This document shows positions 1 through 12,480 of a DNA stretch of 64,000 nucleotides, one piece after another. The number at the start of each line of letters is the position of its first letter. The first letter of the stretch is position 1. Origin of the DNA: Bimastos eiseni (taxonomy: Eukaryota; Annelida; Clitellata; Crassiclitellata; Lumbricidae); NCBI GenBank assembly GCA_959347315.1, contig OY365810.1, forward strand, positions 9,333,647 through 9,397,646. The letters run 5' to 3'. Both the position numbers and the translations under genes were made by a program. The notes beneath the pieces were generated by a model, which worked only from the letters and a program-made list of their open reading frames with translations, made no database searches and was not told the origin of the DNA.

Positions 1-300
1 CTTAATTTTAATTAGTTTGATGGCATTTTCGTGAGGTTGACGAGAGTGCCACGAAGTGGAGTGTAGGGTCTACTGGTTGGCCTACATGCACAAAAAGTGA
101 TTGCAAGAAGGTGTACATTGAAAACTGTTTGACTTCGCATACTATAAAATTGCACAACCATGCCATCGCGTCTAAATAAATGCTTAATTATATTTCACTG
201 ATGTTTATTCGAATATATATTGTGACAAGATTTTAAAAGTAAACGAGAAATTGAATCATTGTATTTTGACTTCTATATTTCTGCCACATGTGATCGTTGC
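1..300 (-). pseudogene. 3'-flank remnant of a lost three-finger gene unit
   Basis: On the minus strand this stretch resembles the 3' untranslated flank that follows the last exon of the other units (compare 1440-1600, 7660-7810, 22510-22670, 43310-43470, 49270-49420). The shared words include an AATTGTGTAACCAAT-like block, the 'ACAAGATTTTA' block and 'GAGAAATTGAAT'. No exon 3 follows: the DNA after about 300 has no cysteine-rich reading frame. I read it as the edge of a deleted or out-of-window gene copy. It could also simply be spacer that was duplicated without a gene. Confidence 0.4.
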
Positions 301-349
301 ATTAATTTTGCAATTTTCTTCTTATACAAACCATGTTGGAGCAGAATTA

Positions 350-480
350 AATAGAGTATAAATCGACTATTCAAGACGACGACGGCAAGGGCATTCAAAC
401 TCTCTGCATGTCTTATGATTAACCCTTTCATTGGCTGCATGCGGCAAGCACCTGTACCTACATGGTCAGGCCTCCGCCTT
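350..480. repeat. Array spacer block (paralogous in every unit)
   Basis: A block with 'TATTCAAGACGACGACGGCAA', 'GGCATTCAAACTC' and 'ATTGGCTGCATGCGGCAA' recurs at about 7010-7110, 13130-13210, 21390-21450 and 42250-42335. It lies between genes, has no conserved reading frame and marks the unit boundary of the tandem array. Confidence 0.6.
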
Positions 481-535
481 GTTTAATCAAATAGATAATT
501 TTCTTCACTTGTCCTTCTGGCACTGTGGGACGAAT

Positions 536-600
536 GATCTCTCTCTCTCTCACTCACTCTCTCCATATATATATATATAATATATATATACATATATTGT
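536..600. repeat. CT and TA simple repeats
   Basis: A CT-rich tract is followed by alternating TA dinucleotides in the spacer upstream of the dispersed repeat. It is simple-sequence DNA only. Confidence 0.8.
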
Positions 601-1010
601 ACTTAAACATGTATAACGCGCTTCTAGTAGGGCGAACCGTTCGGGAACGCTGCCAGTGCGCAAATCCCAGCAAGAAGAAGTACATGTAGGTTTTGAGAAA
701 ACCAAAAGAGGATGAGAGGCTGCCAGATAAAAATTTAGAACGAACAGATGGAGAGAGCCCATTCCACAGAGAGGGACCAATTGATCGAGACTGAGCCATA
801 GTTGTTCTACTGAATGAGGCCGGAGTATTATATCAACCAGGTATCTCGGGGCTAGACTTCGCTGAGCGTTGAAGATCAAAATTTATGAGAATTTTGAATT
901 GTATGCGAGCATGGAGAGGGAGCCAATGAAGTTAATCAAACATAAAGGTAGAAATGCGCGAGAAATGAGGAAAGCGAGCTATTAGTCTAGCTCCAGTCTA
1001 AAGTACTGGT
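600..1010. repeat. Dispersed repeat, copy 1
   Basis: It is recognisably the same as 21805-22240, over 400 bases, through 'GTAGGGCGAACCGTTCGG', 'GATCGAGACTGAGCCATAG' and 'GAGCCAATGAAGTT'. The same array position is occupied in both units, so this is one insertion copied by unit duplication. It looks like the untranslated end of a retroposon, but I see no reverse-transcriptase reading frame in it and cannot assign a family. Confidence 0.5.
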
Positions 1011-1343
1011 TAAAGAGGAGAGTGACGAAAAATCAGTGATACGGTAATTGCAGTAGTCAGTTCGAGAACATAAAAAAGCATGAACCAAAGTATGGAGGAG
1101 GACACAGAACGACGAATGATGTCTCTTCATCTCAGGAGTTCGGCATAAGTGACACTCAATCGGTGTACGGCGTCATGGTAATTGTATTGGATGATTGAGT
1201 CTCAAGGTCTGATCCAAATTCTATAAATTGTATCAAATCCTTTTGATGCCTGAGAAGTCACGGCTACACATTTCAGTTAAGTTTTGCGACTGTTTCAAAC
1301 GTATGATATTTCCATTACGTGGACAACGATTGCTTGTATATGG

Positions 1344-1392
1344 AGAGAGAGTGAGTGAGTGAGAGAGAGAGAGAAAGACAGAGAGAGATTAT
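1344..1392. repeat. GA-rich simple repeat
   Basis: It is a GAGA/GTGAGTGA tract in the 3' flank of the first three-finger gene. It has no coding value, although overlapping reading frames run through it. Confidence 0.8.
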
Positions 1393-1646
1393 TCGCCGCA
1401 CAGTGCCACAAGGACAAGCGAGAATAAGGAGGGTTAAATTGAAAGAGTTTACTTGGAATAAAGTACAATTGTGTAACCAATCGAGACGAGAGAAGTGCTT
1501 GAAAAGATTTAATTGAAACTCGAAGATATTCTGCGACAAGATATTTTAGTTGTATGTGAAATTGACTAGACAGGGGTAATATTTGTGAGGCATAAGCATT
1601 GCGCTGATCAAAGATCATGTTGAATTCAAATGCGCTGACATCGGTT

Positions 1647-4253
1647 TCATAGTTTGAAGGGATCGTTGCACCTTGTTGTGTTGCAGTACATATAGCAATA
1701 GTCCTCAAAAATAATAAGGGTGTATCTTTGACGAAAGCATCCTCCTTTATTAGTATCAATAAACTCTTGCGAGGCGCAAAATGCTCTAGTCTGATCGTTT
1801 GTCTCACCATCTGTTATAACACAGAATATAAATTTGCTACAAACACTCCTGCACACAACAAAAAACCAATAAATTTACTTTCTTGGGTGTGTTTGTCAAT
1901 ATTCCATGAATCAGTTATTTGTTAACCAAAGGTAGAGACTCGAATGCAATAAATGTACTTATTAGGCACGCATTTATCCACGTATACAGTATCCAATATA
2001 AAAGCGCTTGCAATATTGTTTATGTTTTTATACTTATGAGGTTCATACTCGCATATACTTAAGTATTTACCTACTTAGATTTTTTAAATTTGGGAATGCA
2101 TGTATGTACGAATGCATGTATGTGGGTATGTATGACCGCATATAGTTACATTTGTATATCTTTAAAGTCTTATACAGGGCATATATGTACATGTACATAT
2201 ATGTACATGTACATATATGTAAATGTACGATTGCACGTACTAATGATATACCTTTTCCAGTTTGAGCAGATATCTTTAAACGATTGTGATAAGAAATGAT
2301 TGACTGTGATATTGCCTGCTGGTAGCATGTATATAACTTGGTAGAGTTAAGACAATAATGGGGTAGAAATATATAATTATAAGAATATCCGGCATTTGAA
2401 ATTTAGCGGATCAGTTTGATTCATTCATTCATTTTGAAAATGTATTTAACGACCGTCAAGAAACCTACTCAGAGGCGCTCTAAGCCATTGTCGAACTTGC
2501 GGCAAAATCACATTGCGCAGTCTACTACCAATTCGAAATCGTTTCACATAATTGTGGGCAAGCCGACAGCCAAGCCGCATGGACTTCCTGACGCAGATTT
2601 TGAGGGCGCTGGAAAATTTCTTACAGATTTACCCTGAAGTAAGTAAGGATCGCAAGAATTGTATTATCGTCCAGCTAAGAAAGAACATTAATGCAAAACA
2701 CAAGAGAAATGAGTTGAATCAGAGGCTTACTCATATTATTTTCGTAAATTAATGGAATACACCATCATCATACAAATTGTAGTCAAGAAACAGAGATTAA
2801 TTAATTCTGCTTCATCAGTGGTAATAAGCGTGAGTTTGCGGATGTTATGTTGTGCAGATCATGGGCAGTGAATTTACCCGGCATAATGCAAACATGAGCG
2901 GTCCAACCACCACTGCAATTCAAAAACAGTATTACACTTGCTGTTTTTCAGAAGTCGGTTTATCCATGCGAATTGATTGGATATTTTTAGAAGCCAGGTA
3001 GTCCGAATCAGCCTTCGAGACGATCAATACATAATATGCTTATGCTAGGCCTATAACTTATTGTTTCAAATAGTAGGTTGTCCAAGAGTTTTAGAGCAGA
3101 AACTTTCATTTCATGCATAGAGCAGATGCCATTGTGAATGTCAAGTAGGCTCCTGAACATCGAAAAATCGATAAGAGTGCAGGTTTCTTGCATTGGTTAT
3201 AGTTATGGTAAGCCGATTTGAACTCAAGTGAAGAATCAGGAAGAAAGTAAACAGTTCATGGTGAGTTGCAGTGGCTTTCTATATAAATTTGGAAAAGAAA
3301 CTGAAAAGTAGAGAAAAGATCACGGTGCGATTAATGAAAACTGTCTTGATAATAAGCCATTAACCATTGAATAAATGAATGTGTTGCGGAAGCAGCATTC
3401 AGAAAGGGAGATCATTATTGTCGATGGTTGTCTCGAAAGTCGCTCGGCGTTAGACATTAGAAGGGTCATGAAAAAAGACATCGCAAATTGCTGATCAGTA
3501 GGTTACTAAAATGGCTGGTGATGATGAGGAGGCGAGGGAACGAGGAGCAAGACAAGACTGGTGCATTCCGCTTTCATTACCCCACTGAGGAATTGTTCTC
3601 CTACTTCTGTCTCTTCGTGTTCTCTACGTCATCTCTAATTAAACTAAATCATGAAATAAACGATGAATTACAAACCGACGTATCACAAATTTTATGTATT
3701 ATGAACATACCTGGATATTGAGCAAACTTTATATGTAAAGCACACATTCCATTGCAATAAATAGGCACACGTCTCTTTGTCAAGGTTTTTTCATCGAGTT
3801 CATATGTGTCTGGACGACAATCGAATTTCTCTGCCAAGTTATAAACTTGAATGCATTCATAGCACTCAACAGGTGCTCCTGAAGAAAATAGAGCGATAGA
3901 AACATGATCATATTTTGTGCAGATAAAGCAAGTTCTTCATTATTAGCCTACTTCTATTTTTACCATCTATCTTCTTATATTTATCATTTTATTTTCTTAC
4001 GAAACATGCATGGAATAAACACAGCAAAGCATTCTCGGTTCATCAAGCAGGCCTATCTTGAAAATTTGAGAAGCATTAACACATGTTCTCTTACATTTAA
4101 AAATTACTAATGCTTTTTGAAACTTAATTTTGCTTCTCGCAGTATCAATCTCACTACAGCATATTCTTAGGTAAATTAATTAATCAAATACAGACCTGTT
4201 ATTAGGAACGCTCTGCTGATGTGAAGGCAAATCAGTATGTAAAACAGATCCAT
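1647..4253 (-). CDS. Secreted three-finger (Ly6/uPAR-type) protein, array gene 1
   Basis: The three-exon model is complement(join(1647..1810, 3711..3878, 4196..4253)), 390 nt and 129 aa, with both introns phase 1. Exon 1 encodes a signal peptide of about 20 residues starting MDLFYILICL. Exon 2 starts right after it with APVECYEC and carries cysteines 1-5, ending YCNGMC. Exon 3 carries cysteines 6-10 (FCAS, GGC, DYC, MYC, RCND). Ten cysteines in this spacing are the LU-domain, three-finger pattern. The protein stops soon after the last cysteine, with no GPI-anchor tail, so secretion is inferred. Known relatives bind receptors or other proteins; the ligand here is unknown. Splice signals are good except a GTCTGT donor after exon 1. 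An ATTAAA at 1508-1513 (minus) is a possible poly(A) signal. Confidence 0.85.
2090..2230. repeat. ATGT/ACATGTA-rich tract in intron 2
   Basis: Simple and palindromic repeats of TGTATG and ACATATATGTACATGT type lie inside intron 2 of the first three-finger gene. Short reading frames here are artefacts of the repeat. Confidence 0.7.
2470..2640 (+). mobile_element. Old retroposon 3' tail, divergent copy
   Basis: The end of this stretch reads CTTCCTGACGCAGATTTTGA then GGGCGCTGGAAAAT and GATTTAC. The same order occurs at 48750-48830 and 62130-62195 (CTCCCTGACATGGCTTTTGT, GGGCKCTGAAAAAT, then ACATT repeats). These are the 3' end of one retroposon family; this copy is the most decayed. A 73-codon frame through it has no other support. 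The next block of intron 2, 2840-3240, is paralogous to 23300-23580 and 50530-50880. Confidence 0.45.
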
Positions 4254-4870
4254 GATGCTCTCTGAAACCCGGTGAAAATAGAATTCTGATTGGCGAACGA
4301 GAGGCGTTGCAAGTATTATAGGCACCTCTAAGTCGCGAAGTCGGTGGAGCGATCAAGCGATCGTTATTTACATGTAGATGAATGCTGAAAAAACAAAGAC
4401 TGGCTTTTTTTAACTGAATCTTAGCATAACTCTCCTCAAGCGACGAGCGATATTTTGTTTCTTTGACAAGAAACCTGAAATTAGAAATTAGAAATTATTC
4501 CTTCTTATCACACCCAAGAGAAGCGCAACTGAAACACAGGTGTCCGACAATTATTAAACATTCACGACTTTATCAAAGACTTTCCTCAAATTGAATATTA
4601 ATCTGCTTAAGTAATCGAGGGAGTTCATAGACTATATTGATATAAATGTGGATATGAAATAAAACGGAGTAGGGCTGTTGCATGATAATATCTCATCATG
4701 ATTATGCGTATTTGATAACTAACTATTATCCGCACAATTTTTAGTGTTTCTGCATTTTTGTGACCTGTCGCACCATTTAAAAAAATTGCCATTAACTAGC
4801 TGCTCATCCTCCAAAGAAGATAAAATATACTCGAATTTTTTTACAAAAATGCAGTCATGTACCGAATCGA
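4254..4870 (-). promoter_or_regulatory. 5' flank of array gene 1 with conserved block
   Basis: Just upstream of exon 1 lies a block around 4425-4570 with 'CAAGCGACGAGCGATATTTTG' and 'GCGCAACTGAAACA'. It recurs upstream of the other array genes at 10570-10700, 14215-14310, 19350-19480, 24850-24960, 46005-46110 and 52135-52250. Promoters must lie in this flank, but the similarity may only reflect shared descent of duplicated units. I cannot point to a start site. Confidence 0.4.
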
Positions 4871-7800
4871 TCGGATGAACACGTTTTAAATGTAAGTAAC
4901 ATGAAACAATTTAGAAAGAATAATATTCGTTTTGTCATTTCGCGTCGTTGAAACTGACAGTTTCTGATTCGTACAGATGTCTAGAGAAACGGCATCAAGC
5001 AAAGTAATGTAGGCCACAAAGTTTTGCAAAGAATCGACTAATATACTGAGGAACAAAGGAATCGGCGTAGACGGTGATACAACGTTTGTCAATAAAATCA
5101 TATCTTTCGATAATTAGTGAAAAAACTCAAGCAATTCCTCCATGAGTATGGCTTAATCATGGTAACGAAGAAATTAAGCACCTGAAATGGCGATACAATA
5201 AATATAACAATGTTGCTGAGTGCTTAGACAATATTTTTCGGCTATTTCGATTATACATGTAAAAATATTAACCGAACGTCAGAAGAGAGAAATGTTTAAA
5301 AAAATGTGCACGCATGCGCAGTGTACAGTGAACCCGCCACTAAACGAGGTGGATGACCTTTAGCGACTGTACGATTGATTTTGGCGTGCGGTGTGTAAAA
5401 TGTTGTCGCCTCTGCTGATGTGGGTGAATTTTTGGCTCTGCCGCGCTGTGTGATAGGTCTTAAAATAACTCTTTAGTGAAGTGACTCAGCCGCACTAGCT
5501 GTACGAGACTTCTCGCGCGGTTATGGTGCATATCGTGAATGTTGAATTCGTGATCGACACTCGCGTCTCTTCAACTGTAAATTATTATTGATTCGCATTT
5601 TTATTGTATAAATATTTAGAGCGTTAAATGGTCTGTAAATTAATTTTTTGGCTTACTACTCGCTGGATGCCTGTCAAGTAAAAATTCAATGTGATTTCCC
5701 TTCATTTCGTGTTTGGCATTCATCTTTTGTACCTGGTTCACGATTACTGACTGTCTGAGTTTCATACACTGAACAGCATAAAGAACAGCATATGTCACGA
5801 GGGTCAAAGTTAGGCGGGCGCTGAAGCACTGCAGCAGCAGCAGCAGGCCAAGCAGTGGAAAGTTATCAAAGATTGTCAATTAGTTAATTAGGCCTACGAC
5901 GGCAGCTCCATTAACCAGTTTGCTGTGTTTATATGCATAAAGAGAGCAAGGGCAATCAGAGACATAGATTAATACTTTTAGTTCTTGACTTCGGAGAAGT
6001 ATCCTTAATCCTTGTGTAAATGGAATAATTTGCATAATTTAGACTTTATTAAATTTCTTATGACATTATATAAAATTTCCATCATAAGCATCTGTGCAAA
6101 AATCACATGACCACAGTGTGCTGCAAAATAGATAAATACAGCCAGAAAATCTACTGCTAGCTTGCATCAGTTCTCACAATTGATTTACCGATTCTGTAAT
6201 GTATACACCATGGTGATTACATCAGCCGTTTTCATCTAAATTTAACATAGGGCCTATAGCTTAACTAAACGGAACACGCGCACCTGCGCCCAATTCATCT
6301 GTACATTAACAACACATACATGTACACCTGTTACCTTGAGTGGGTATCCCACGTGGGAACAATTCATGGTCTTAAACTATGCCTTAAAATAATTCACAGA
6401 TTGCTCATAGCATAGCCGAAAAGACTGATCATCTGAATCTTCTGACGCTCCATACACCCACCAAAGGGTAGAAACTTTTTCCCTGGACTTAGAATCATTT
6501 CTCGTCATTCATCAACTGATTCTTCATTTTAACTGATCACGGCCGAACGTATCATTAACTATTATATTAATGTCTCGTCTCGCGGATAAAATTAGAATTA
6601 TATTTCAATCATTGAAATTAACCTTCTTTATATATGCAACGTATGATCGCTGCTTAGATTGCATAACTTTCTTCTTATCGAACTTATGTCGGAACTGCGT
6701 TGCCCTTTGCTGTATACTTATAAAATATTCCACATAAAAAATTATTGTTTTTCCGTCGCAGATACAAAAGAAAGATGATAATTTGACGCAAAGCGATAAA
6801 ATTTTGATTTTGAACACGCACTATCTCTCTGGAGACAAGTTATTCACTATTAATGTACGTTGATAACACGAGGATATCACAAGGTAATAATGTAGTGGAG
6901 CGGGTTCATATGCGCTCAGTCACGATTAAGATTGATCATTCTTACCACATGGAAGGACAAAGGGCCGAAGGACTAGCGTTTCGTTCATTATTCACAAGTC
7001 ACAGTACAGCGCATGCATGCACCCGTCAAGACGACAACGACAAAGGCATTCAAACTCACTACATATCTCAAGATCAGCTCTACTATTGGCTGCATTCGGC
7101 AATCACTTGGGTCATGCTTGGACAGGCCTAAATTGGGCCTGTGTCTAATAAGTTTGTTTAACGACGCATCCATCACAAGTATGATATGCGTCCGATGGGC
7201 GTACTCGCTCACTATAGATATATGTCGCTGTCTAAAAAAAATATATCTCTGTCCGTCTATGTCTAGGCCTACCCGTCTCTGTAGTTCGGCCCATGTGATA
7301 CTCAATCTGGGTTCAAGGTCATAGTAATTCAGAATGAATGATTGAGTGTCCAGGTTTCATCCCAACTCCCCTCCGTCACATTATTTGGGCATGAGAAGTT
7401 ACGGTTACAATTTCAACTTTTGCGCATGTCTTGGAGTGCGCATGACTTTTTATAATGTGCAACGCTGGTTGCCTTCTGATTGTGATTGGGAAATGATGGT
7501 CATAATACGAAGCATCATCGTCTTCATTTAATTAGCCTCTCTTGAAGCGACACAATACAAATTTACAATTACACTTTCAATTGGTGTGTCTGAAGGTACT
7601 CGAGTGAGGTCCACGAAGGTGTAAAGGAGTACGCAATGGGAACACGAGAAGGGCAACATTGAAAAGAGCTTGACACGGTATTATATGAAATTGTGAAAAA
7701 CATTGAATCAACATAGGACTAGATGCTTAAATATATTTTATTGAAGCTTGAGAATATTTTATGACAAGATTATATGGATGTGTGAGAAATTGAATGTTCA

Positions 7801-7886
7801 ATAGCAATATCTGTCACGTAGAGCCTATAAGCGTAGTTCGAAGAGCATAGCTATGTTGCATTCAAATCCGTTGATATCGGAAGGCT
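4871..7886. other. Intergenic spacer between array genes 1 and 2
   Basis: There is no supported gene here. Paralogous blocks are at 5790-5960 (like 14460-14600, 25090-25240, 46250-46400 and 52370-52520), 6430-6620 (like 25740-25930 and 52790-53000), 6880-7110 (like 12970-13210) and 7285-7430 (like 1150-1290 and 21560-21690). The last 230 bases are the 3' flank of gene 2, with an AATAAA on the minus strand at 7737-7742, about 145 bases after the stop. Confidence 0.6.
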
Positions 7887-10408
7887 TCAGATTTTATAGG
7901 GATTATTGCACATTGTTGTATTGCAGTACATCATGCAACTGTCCTCAAGGGTAATAGCGGATCTTTTGCGAGTGCATCCTGCTTGATGAGTATCAATAAA
8001 TTCTTGCGAGGCACAAAATGCTTCAATTTGTACGAATGAGCCATGAGCTGTTACAAAAAAAATATAAATTCACAACAAAAATCAATTAGGTCCTAACTTA
8101 TTATTTTCTTGTCTTTGATGTATTTGTCTTTTGAATCAGGCATTTGTTAAGCACTGGAGGAGACTACAGTACTGTGAACATGCGTATGTATACGCTATAG
8201 ATTATGTATGTAAGTATGTATCCATGAAAAAAATACACAATATTATTATGAATAAATTTATTTTTATTTTTATAATGATGCGTGCATACAGGCTAAAGGT
8301 GTGGATGTATGAATGCTCGTATAATTATATTTAAGTATTTACCTTCGCCATTTTGCACTATGTGAGCATAATATTTATATGACACATTAGAATTACGTGT
8401 TCATTGTCTTTTGTAAGTATTCCTACATTCGTGTGCGAGTGGATTTCGTTTCAGTCAGAGGATATTAATATGTAGCGTGACTTAGATAATTCTCAAAATT
8501 AATACTGTGCACATTTAACTTTTAAAACCATTTTGGCTTTCTATCCGGTTGATCCTCAGACGTGTACGAATCAGCCTAACAAACGCCAGTAGATTTTTGA
8601 TATACAAATTCTGCATGTACAAAAGGCTTGTGGGCTCTAGGCAGTATATACCACCCAACGTGATATTAGGATCTGGCGGATTCATTGGCGACGTTATCGT
8701 ACAACCCAAGTTGTCAAAAATAAATGGACGAGTCAAGTTAAGACGCAATCTGAAATCACAATCCATTGGAAAAACCGAAGTGACATCCAATGGATAATAA
8801 TAGAAAGCAGAAGCCAAGCTGCTATATATTTGTTTGCCAGATTAAATTGATGAGTCTTCAGCATAGACATAAATACCATAAAATGTACTGACGGAACGAA
8901 TTGATATGGGCTGTCAATTCTGAAATTTTGGACCAATATCCAACAGAGCTTGACAGACAACAGGACACAGTAACTCTTGTTAATTCTAGTTAATTCTTGT
9001 TAATTCGCATAAAATAGATTTTGTTCGTTGATAGGATGCTTAATCTACTTCAATCAGATGCGAGCAAGAAATATAGATATTTCCTAGACTGGCTAAGATG
9101 ATTGCCCTATGAACTATCAGACATTTTTGGAATAAATGTTTTGCTCAATGGGTATACAATAAATATATTAGACCCTAATACAAATAAGTGTCCAACTTCC
9201 ACGAGAAACGGTTCACGGACAAATATTTTACGACCATTGGTTAGCGACAAAAAAGTTATTACTCGCCCATTGGCAATGATGGTGAGTGGGTGAGGGAACT
9301 AATTATGACTGATGTTGCCCGTTTTCCTTACACAATTTAAGGCTAGCTACATTGTAAATGGATGGTCTTCTACTTGTGGCTCTACGTGTTCTTCGATCAT
9401 TAGGGCTAAAACTAAATCGCGAAATTAACGGAGAATTACAAACCGATGAACCAAATTGTAAGCGTATATTGTACATACCTAAATCTGCGACTATAACGGA
9501 TAAAGCACATTTTCTGTTGCAATAATTAGGTACAAGTACAATCATGCCAGTCTTTGGATCGGGAGCATAGTTCTCGAGACGACAATAGAATCGACCTGGT
9601 TGGACTAGTTGGCAGTCAAAGCACTCAAGAGGTGCGCCTGAAGAAACAGAGCGGTATACTTTCCAACAATCATGATAACTAAATCATCGTTTTTTTATTA
9701 CCGACATTTGATACCGTCCTTCTTCCAACATTTTTTGCTCGAAAGTGCACACACACGCCTCGACGGCGCAATTGCAATTGTGAGCGAAGGACTTGCTTAA
9801 GGTCTTTACACAGTGACTTCCCGGACGAGGGTCGAACCCGCTCGCTCAGCGCACACTGAACGTTACGGTCTGACCGCTCTAATCGATCGGCCAATGTGCA
9901 ACGCAGATAAATGTCGATAAAATTGGTCATTCAAATTAAACTTAGGCCATTTGTAATCATCGATCTTCTTTTATCTAGGAAATTATTTTCTTAAGAATTA
10001 TTCATGAAATATAAAATATTCATGAAAATTCATGCAATCTGAAATGACCGTAATGAACCTAAACATGTAAAAATAATCTTAAACCTGGTAAATATAGCAC
10101 AACATAAGTAGCTACACCTCTAAACAATGAACTTGAAATATTCATGAAATATGAAATGAGCACAAAAATCCTACGCGTAGTTTGCTTCATCAAAGACATT
10201 TATAATTTGAGAATTGATATCACATCTGCTTTCACATTCAACAAAAGTTAGGCTACAACTCTGCGCTTAAAGCTATATTTTGTTCCTCGCAAAATTAATC
10301 AAACTCTATCATATTACCGTTTCTGGCTAGGGAACAAAGCAGCCTCATACCTTCTACTAAGAACGCGCTGCTGGTAAGAAGACCAACCAATGTGTACAAT
10401 GGATCCAT
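7887..10408 (-). CDS. Secreted three-finger protein, array gene 2
   Basis: The model is complement(join(7887..8047, 9479..9637, 10351..10408)), 378 nt and 125 aa, with phase-1 introns and canonical GTATGT/GTATGA donors. Exon 1 gives a hydrophobic signal peptide starting MDPLYTLVGL. Exon 2 begins APLECFDC and ends its cysteine set with YCNRKC. Exon 3 has FCASQEFIDTH, then GC, SC, YC and MCNN, and ends shortly after the final cysteine. All ten LU-domain cysteines are present, in the order expected for the C1-C5, C2-C3, C4-C6, C7-C8, C9-C10 disulfides known from CD59-like folds. Without a GPI tail it should be secreted. It is paralogous to gene 1 in introns and flanks as well as exons. The partner is unknown. 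Confidence 0.85.
8470..8830. other. Unexplained stretch in intron 2 of array gene 2, open on both strands
   Basis: A minus-strand frame of 100 codons (8515-8817) and a plus-strand frame of 82 codons (8549-8797) overlap here. Neither continues into a recognisable family. The stretch is not present in the matching introns of the other units, so it is an insertion. It could be a fragment of an old mobile element; I cannot name it. Confidence 0.3.
9703..9905 (-). mobile_element. tRNA-derived SINE
   Basis: Read on the minus strand, it has a tRNA-like head with a box-A-like TTAGAGCGGTC (9872-9882) and box B GGGTTCGACCC (9829-9839), about 33 bases apart. A non-tRNA body follows with AAGCAAGTCCTTCGCTCAC and GCGCCGTCGAGGC. 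The same body end is found at 16762-16838. It sits in intron 1 of array gene 2. It is not a functional tRNA, because no acceptor stem closes around the boxes. Confidence 0.7.
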
Positions 10409-11765
10409 GATGCTCTACACTCTCAGTGTTAACAATTCTATGAATGGCAATCGAGGGATAATATTAGTTCTATGATATTAGTCTAGGTTGGTTTAGCTGT
10501 TGGATGGATTGTTGATCCATGATGAATGCTGAAATAAGCAAGCCTAGCGCCTTATAATTGAATGACATGAAACAACCATCCTCAAGCGACGAGCGAAATT
10601 TTGTTTCCTTGACAGGAAAACCGATAATAATTATAGTAATTGGAAATGATTTCTTTTGATCACACCCGAGAGTAGCGCAACTGAAACACGTGTGTCCGAC
10701 TATAATTAAATATTCATTTACTTTCCTCGACTTAAATATTAATCTGCTACATGCTAATGAGGGGAGTTCATATATAAATAGCAATGAGATATAAAGCGAA
10801 AGGGCGTAGGGGCTTATGATTATGCATGTATCTCTGTATAATTATGCGATTTTAGTCATTTACCATTATCCGCACAATTTATGCCATTTTCTGCATAATT
10901 GTCATATTTGTCATATTTCGCAATTTTTTGGAAACCGGCTGCTTCGTCGCTTAAGAAGGTATATAATATATTTTTGAGATCTGACAAGGATGCAGCCTTG
11001 TTCCGAATGAATCTGTTAAATATATTTATTCAGTTTACTTAATATGAAACGAGTTACAAAAGGATAATTCGTATTTTCATTGCGGAGTCTTTTAAATTAT
11101 TACAAAAAACATTAATGCAAATTTTGAGAATGATAATTATTTCATCATTTCGTAAATGATCATCATAATCTACAGTTACCTAATTACTGATTGCATAGGC
11201 TTAGGCCCCTACTTTTTGTTACAAGCATATAAATGAAAATTATGATGACAAGGATAATAATAGTTGCTATCATGCTAATGACATCATCATTATCTACATC
11301 AGCAGCATATTTAATTGAATTGGCTTTACTTGACGCGATACAACCAGAACTTGAAAGGTTTGAATGTAAAAAGCGTACTGTGTATGAAATTACTTTCCCC
11401 TAATGAAGTAGTTGGTAGGCCTACTCATCGATTATATCTGCCTGTTTCGCATGCCTGGTGTAAAAATTAATGTTGTCGTCCCCGGCGAGGTGGGTGATGT
11501 TCACCGGCCACACCGGCCTCGCACGAATTGTATGAATCGTTTGTCCCTACCAGCGAAGTGACATATATTAATTTATCTTCTGTCATAAAATGTAATAGAT
11601 CCTCTCTCTTCTGAGTCCATTCTATAAGACCAACTTAAAGTTTGCCATCAGGATTTCTGTTATTACCTTTCTTCTCGATAGAACGCTGTCTCCGGCATCG
11701 CTACTCTCATTTTGGTCTGACAATACAACTGACCCCAATCAACCAATTGCGAACATGATTCGGTT
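10409..11765. other. 5' flank of array gene 2 and spacer
   Basis: It contains the conserved 5'-flank block (10570-10800), with a TATTTATATA-like word on the minus strand near 10765-10780 that could be a TATA box. Then comes spacer; 11150-11350 is paralogous to 41266-41460. I see no gene in it. Confidence 0.5.
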
Positions 11766-12480
11766 GCCTCTTGTCGTCCTCTTCATTTCTTAGGTCGCCA
11801 TGATCTCTTGGTAATTCGGACTCGGACGGCTCTCGCCCAACATCGTGCTGTCTCTCGCTCTTGCTCCTACCATTTGCGTCAGCTTCGCTCTATTCGCTAG
11901 TCGCTTTCATCGTATGCGGTGACGACATCTAGCACACGCTTTGATCGCCTCCAGGGTTGACTTTGGGAACATAGCCTATATATGTCTTTTCTCGTCCAAC
12001 ATTCATGTATCTAAGCGTCAGTTTATCCTTAACGCTGCCGCCCGACTTATTGGTGGTATCCCTACATTTTCAAACAATTCATCCTTCATCTGTGACTCAC
12101 TTCATCGATTTCCTGCACCTCAAAACATGTACTTCAAGGTTCTTACATTGATGCGAAACTGTCTTGTTGACTCTGCCTCGGCCTACATTTTGGCTCTCTG
12201 TACCAGAGTGGCCTCCACTCCCCAACTAGCTTCTCTCCGTTCATCTGCCCGTGGATTACTACTGGTCCCTCTTATGCCCACTGTAACGACCCAAACAAGG
12301 AGCTTTGCTTATGTAGGCACGCACAATTGGAATAGTCTTCCCCTTCCCCTAGGGCGGAGCTCCTCGTCCTCTCACCTGTTCAGTATCTGAAGCGCTTGAA
12401 GACCCTTTGTTTACTACCTAGTCGCCGACTTAGCTCGGGAGCGCCGCTGATTTAAGCGGCGCTTTAAAAATGTTCATTTA
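11766..12480 (+). mobile_element. CR1/L2-like LINE, 3' end of reverse-transcriptase ORF, decayed
   Basis: In shifting frames the plus strand gives HLRQLRSIR, then FxASRVDFGN, ILNAAARLIGG, SARGLLLVP and HNWNSLPLPL. These are the thumb and C-terminal signatures of CR1/L2-type LINEs (usually LRxIRxxLS, SRLDYCN, QNAAARLI, LWNxLP). A 149-codon frame at 11941-12390 holds the last part. The tail 'GAGCGCCGCTGATTTAAGCG' followed by GCGCTTTAAAAA is a LINE-like 3' end and recurs at 41570-41600. Frameshifts and a missing 5' part make it dead. Confidence 0.75.

Noticed and set aside
9800..9905. tRNA gene suggested by box A and box B
   Set aside because: No closing acceptor stem is visible and the sequence continues into a SINE body shared with another locus.
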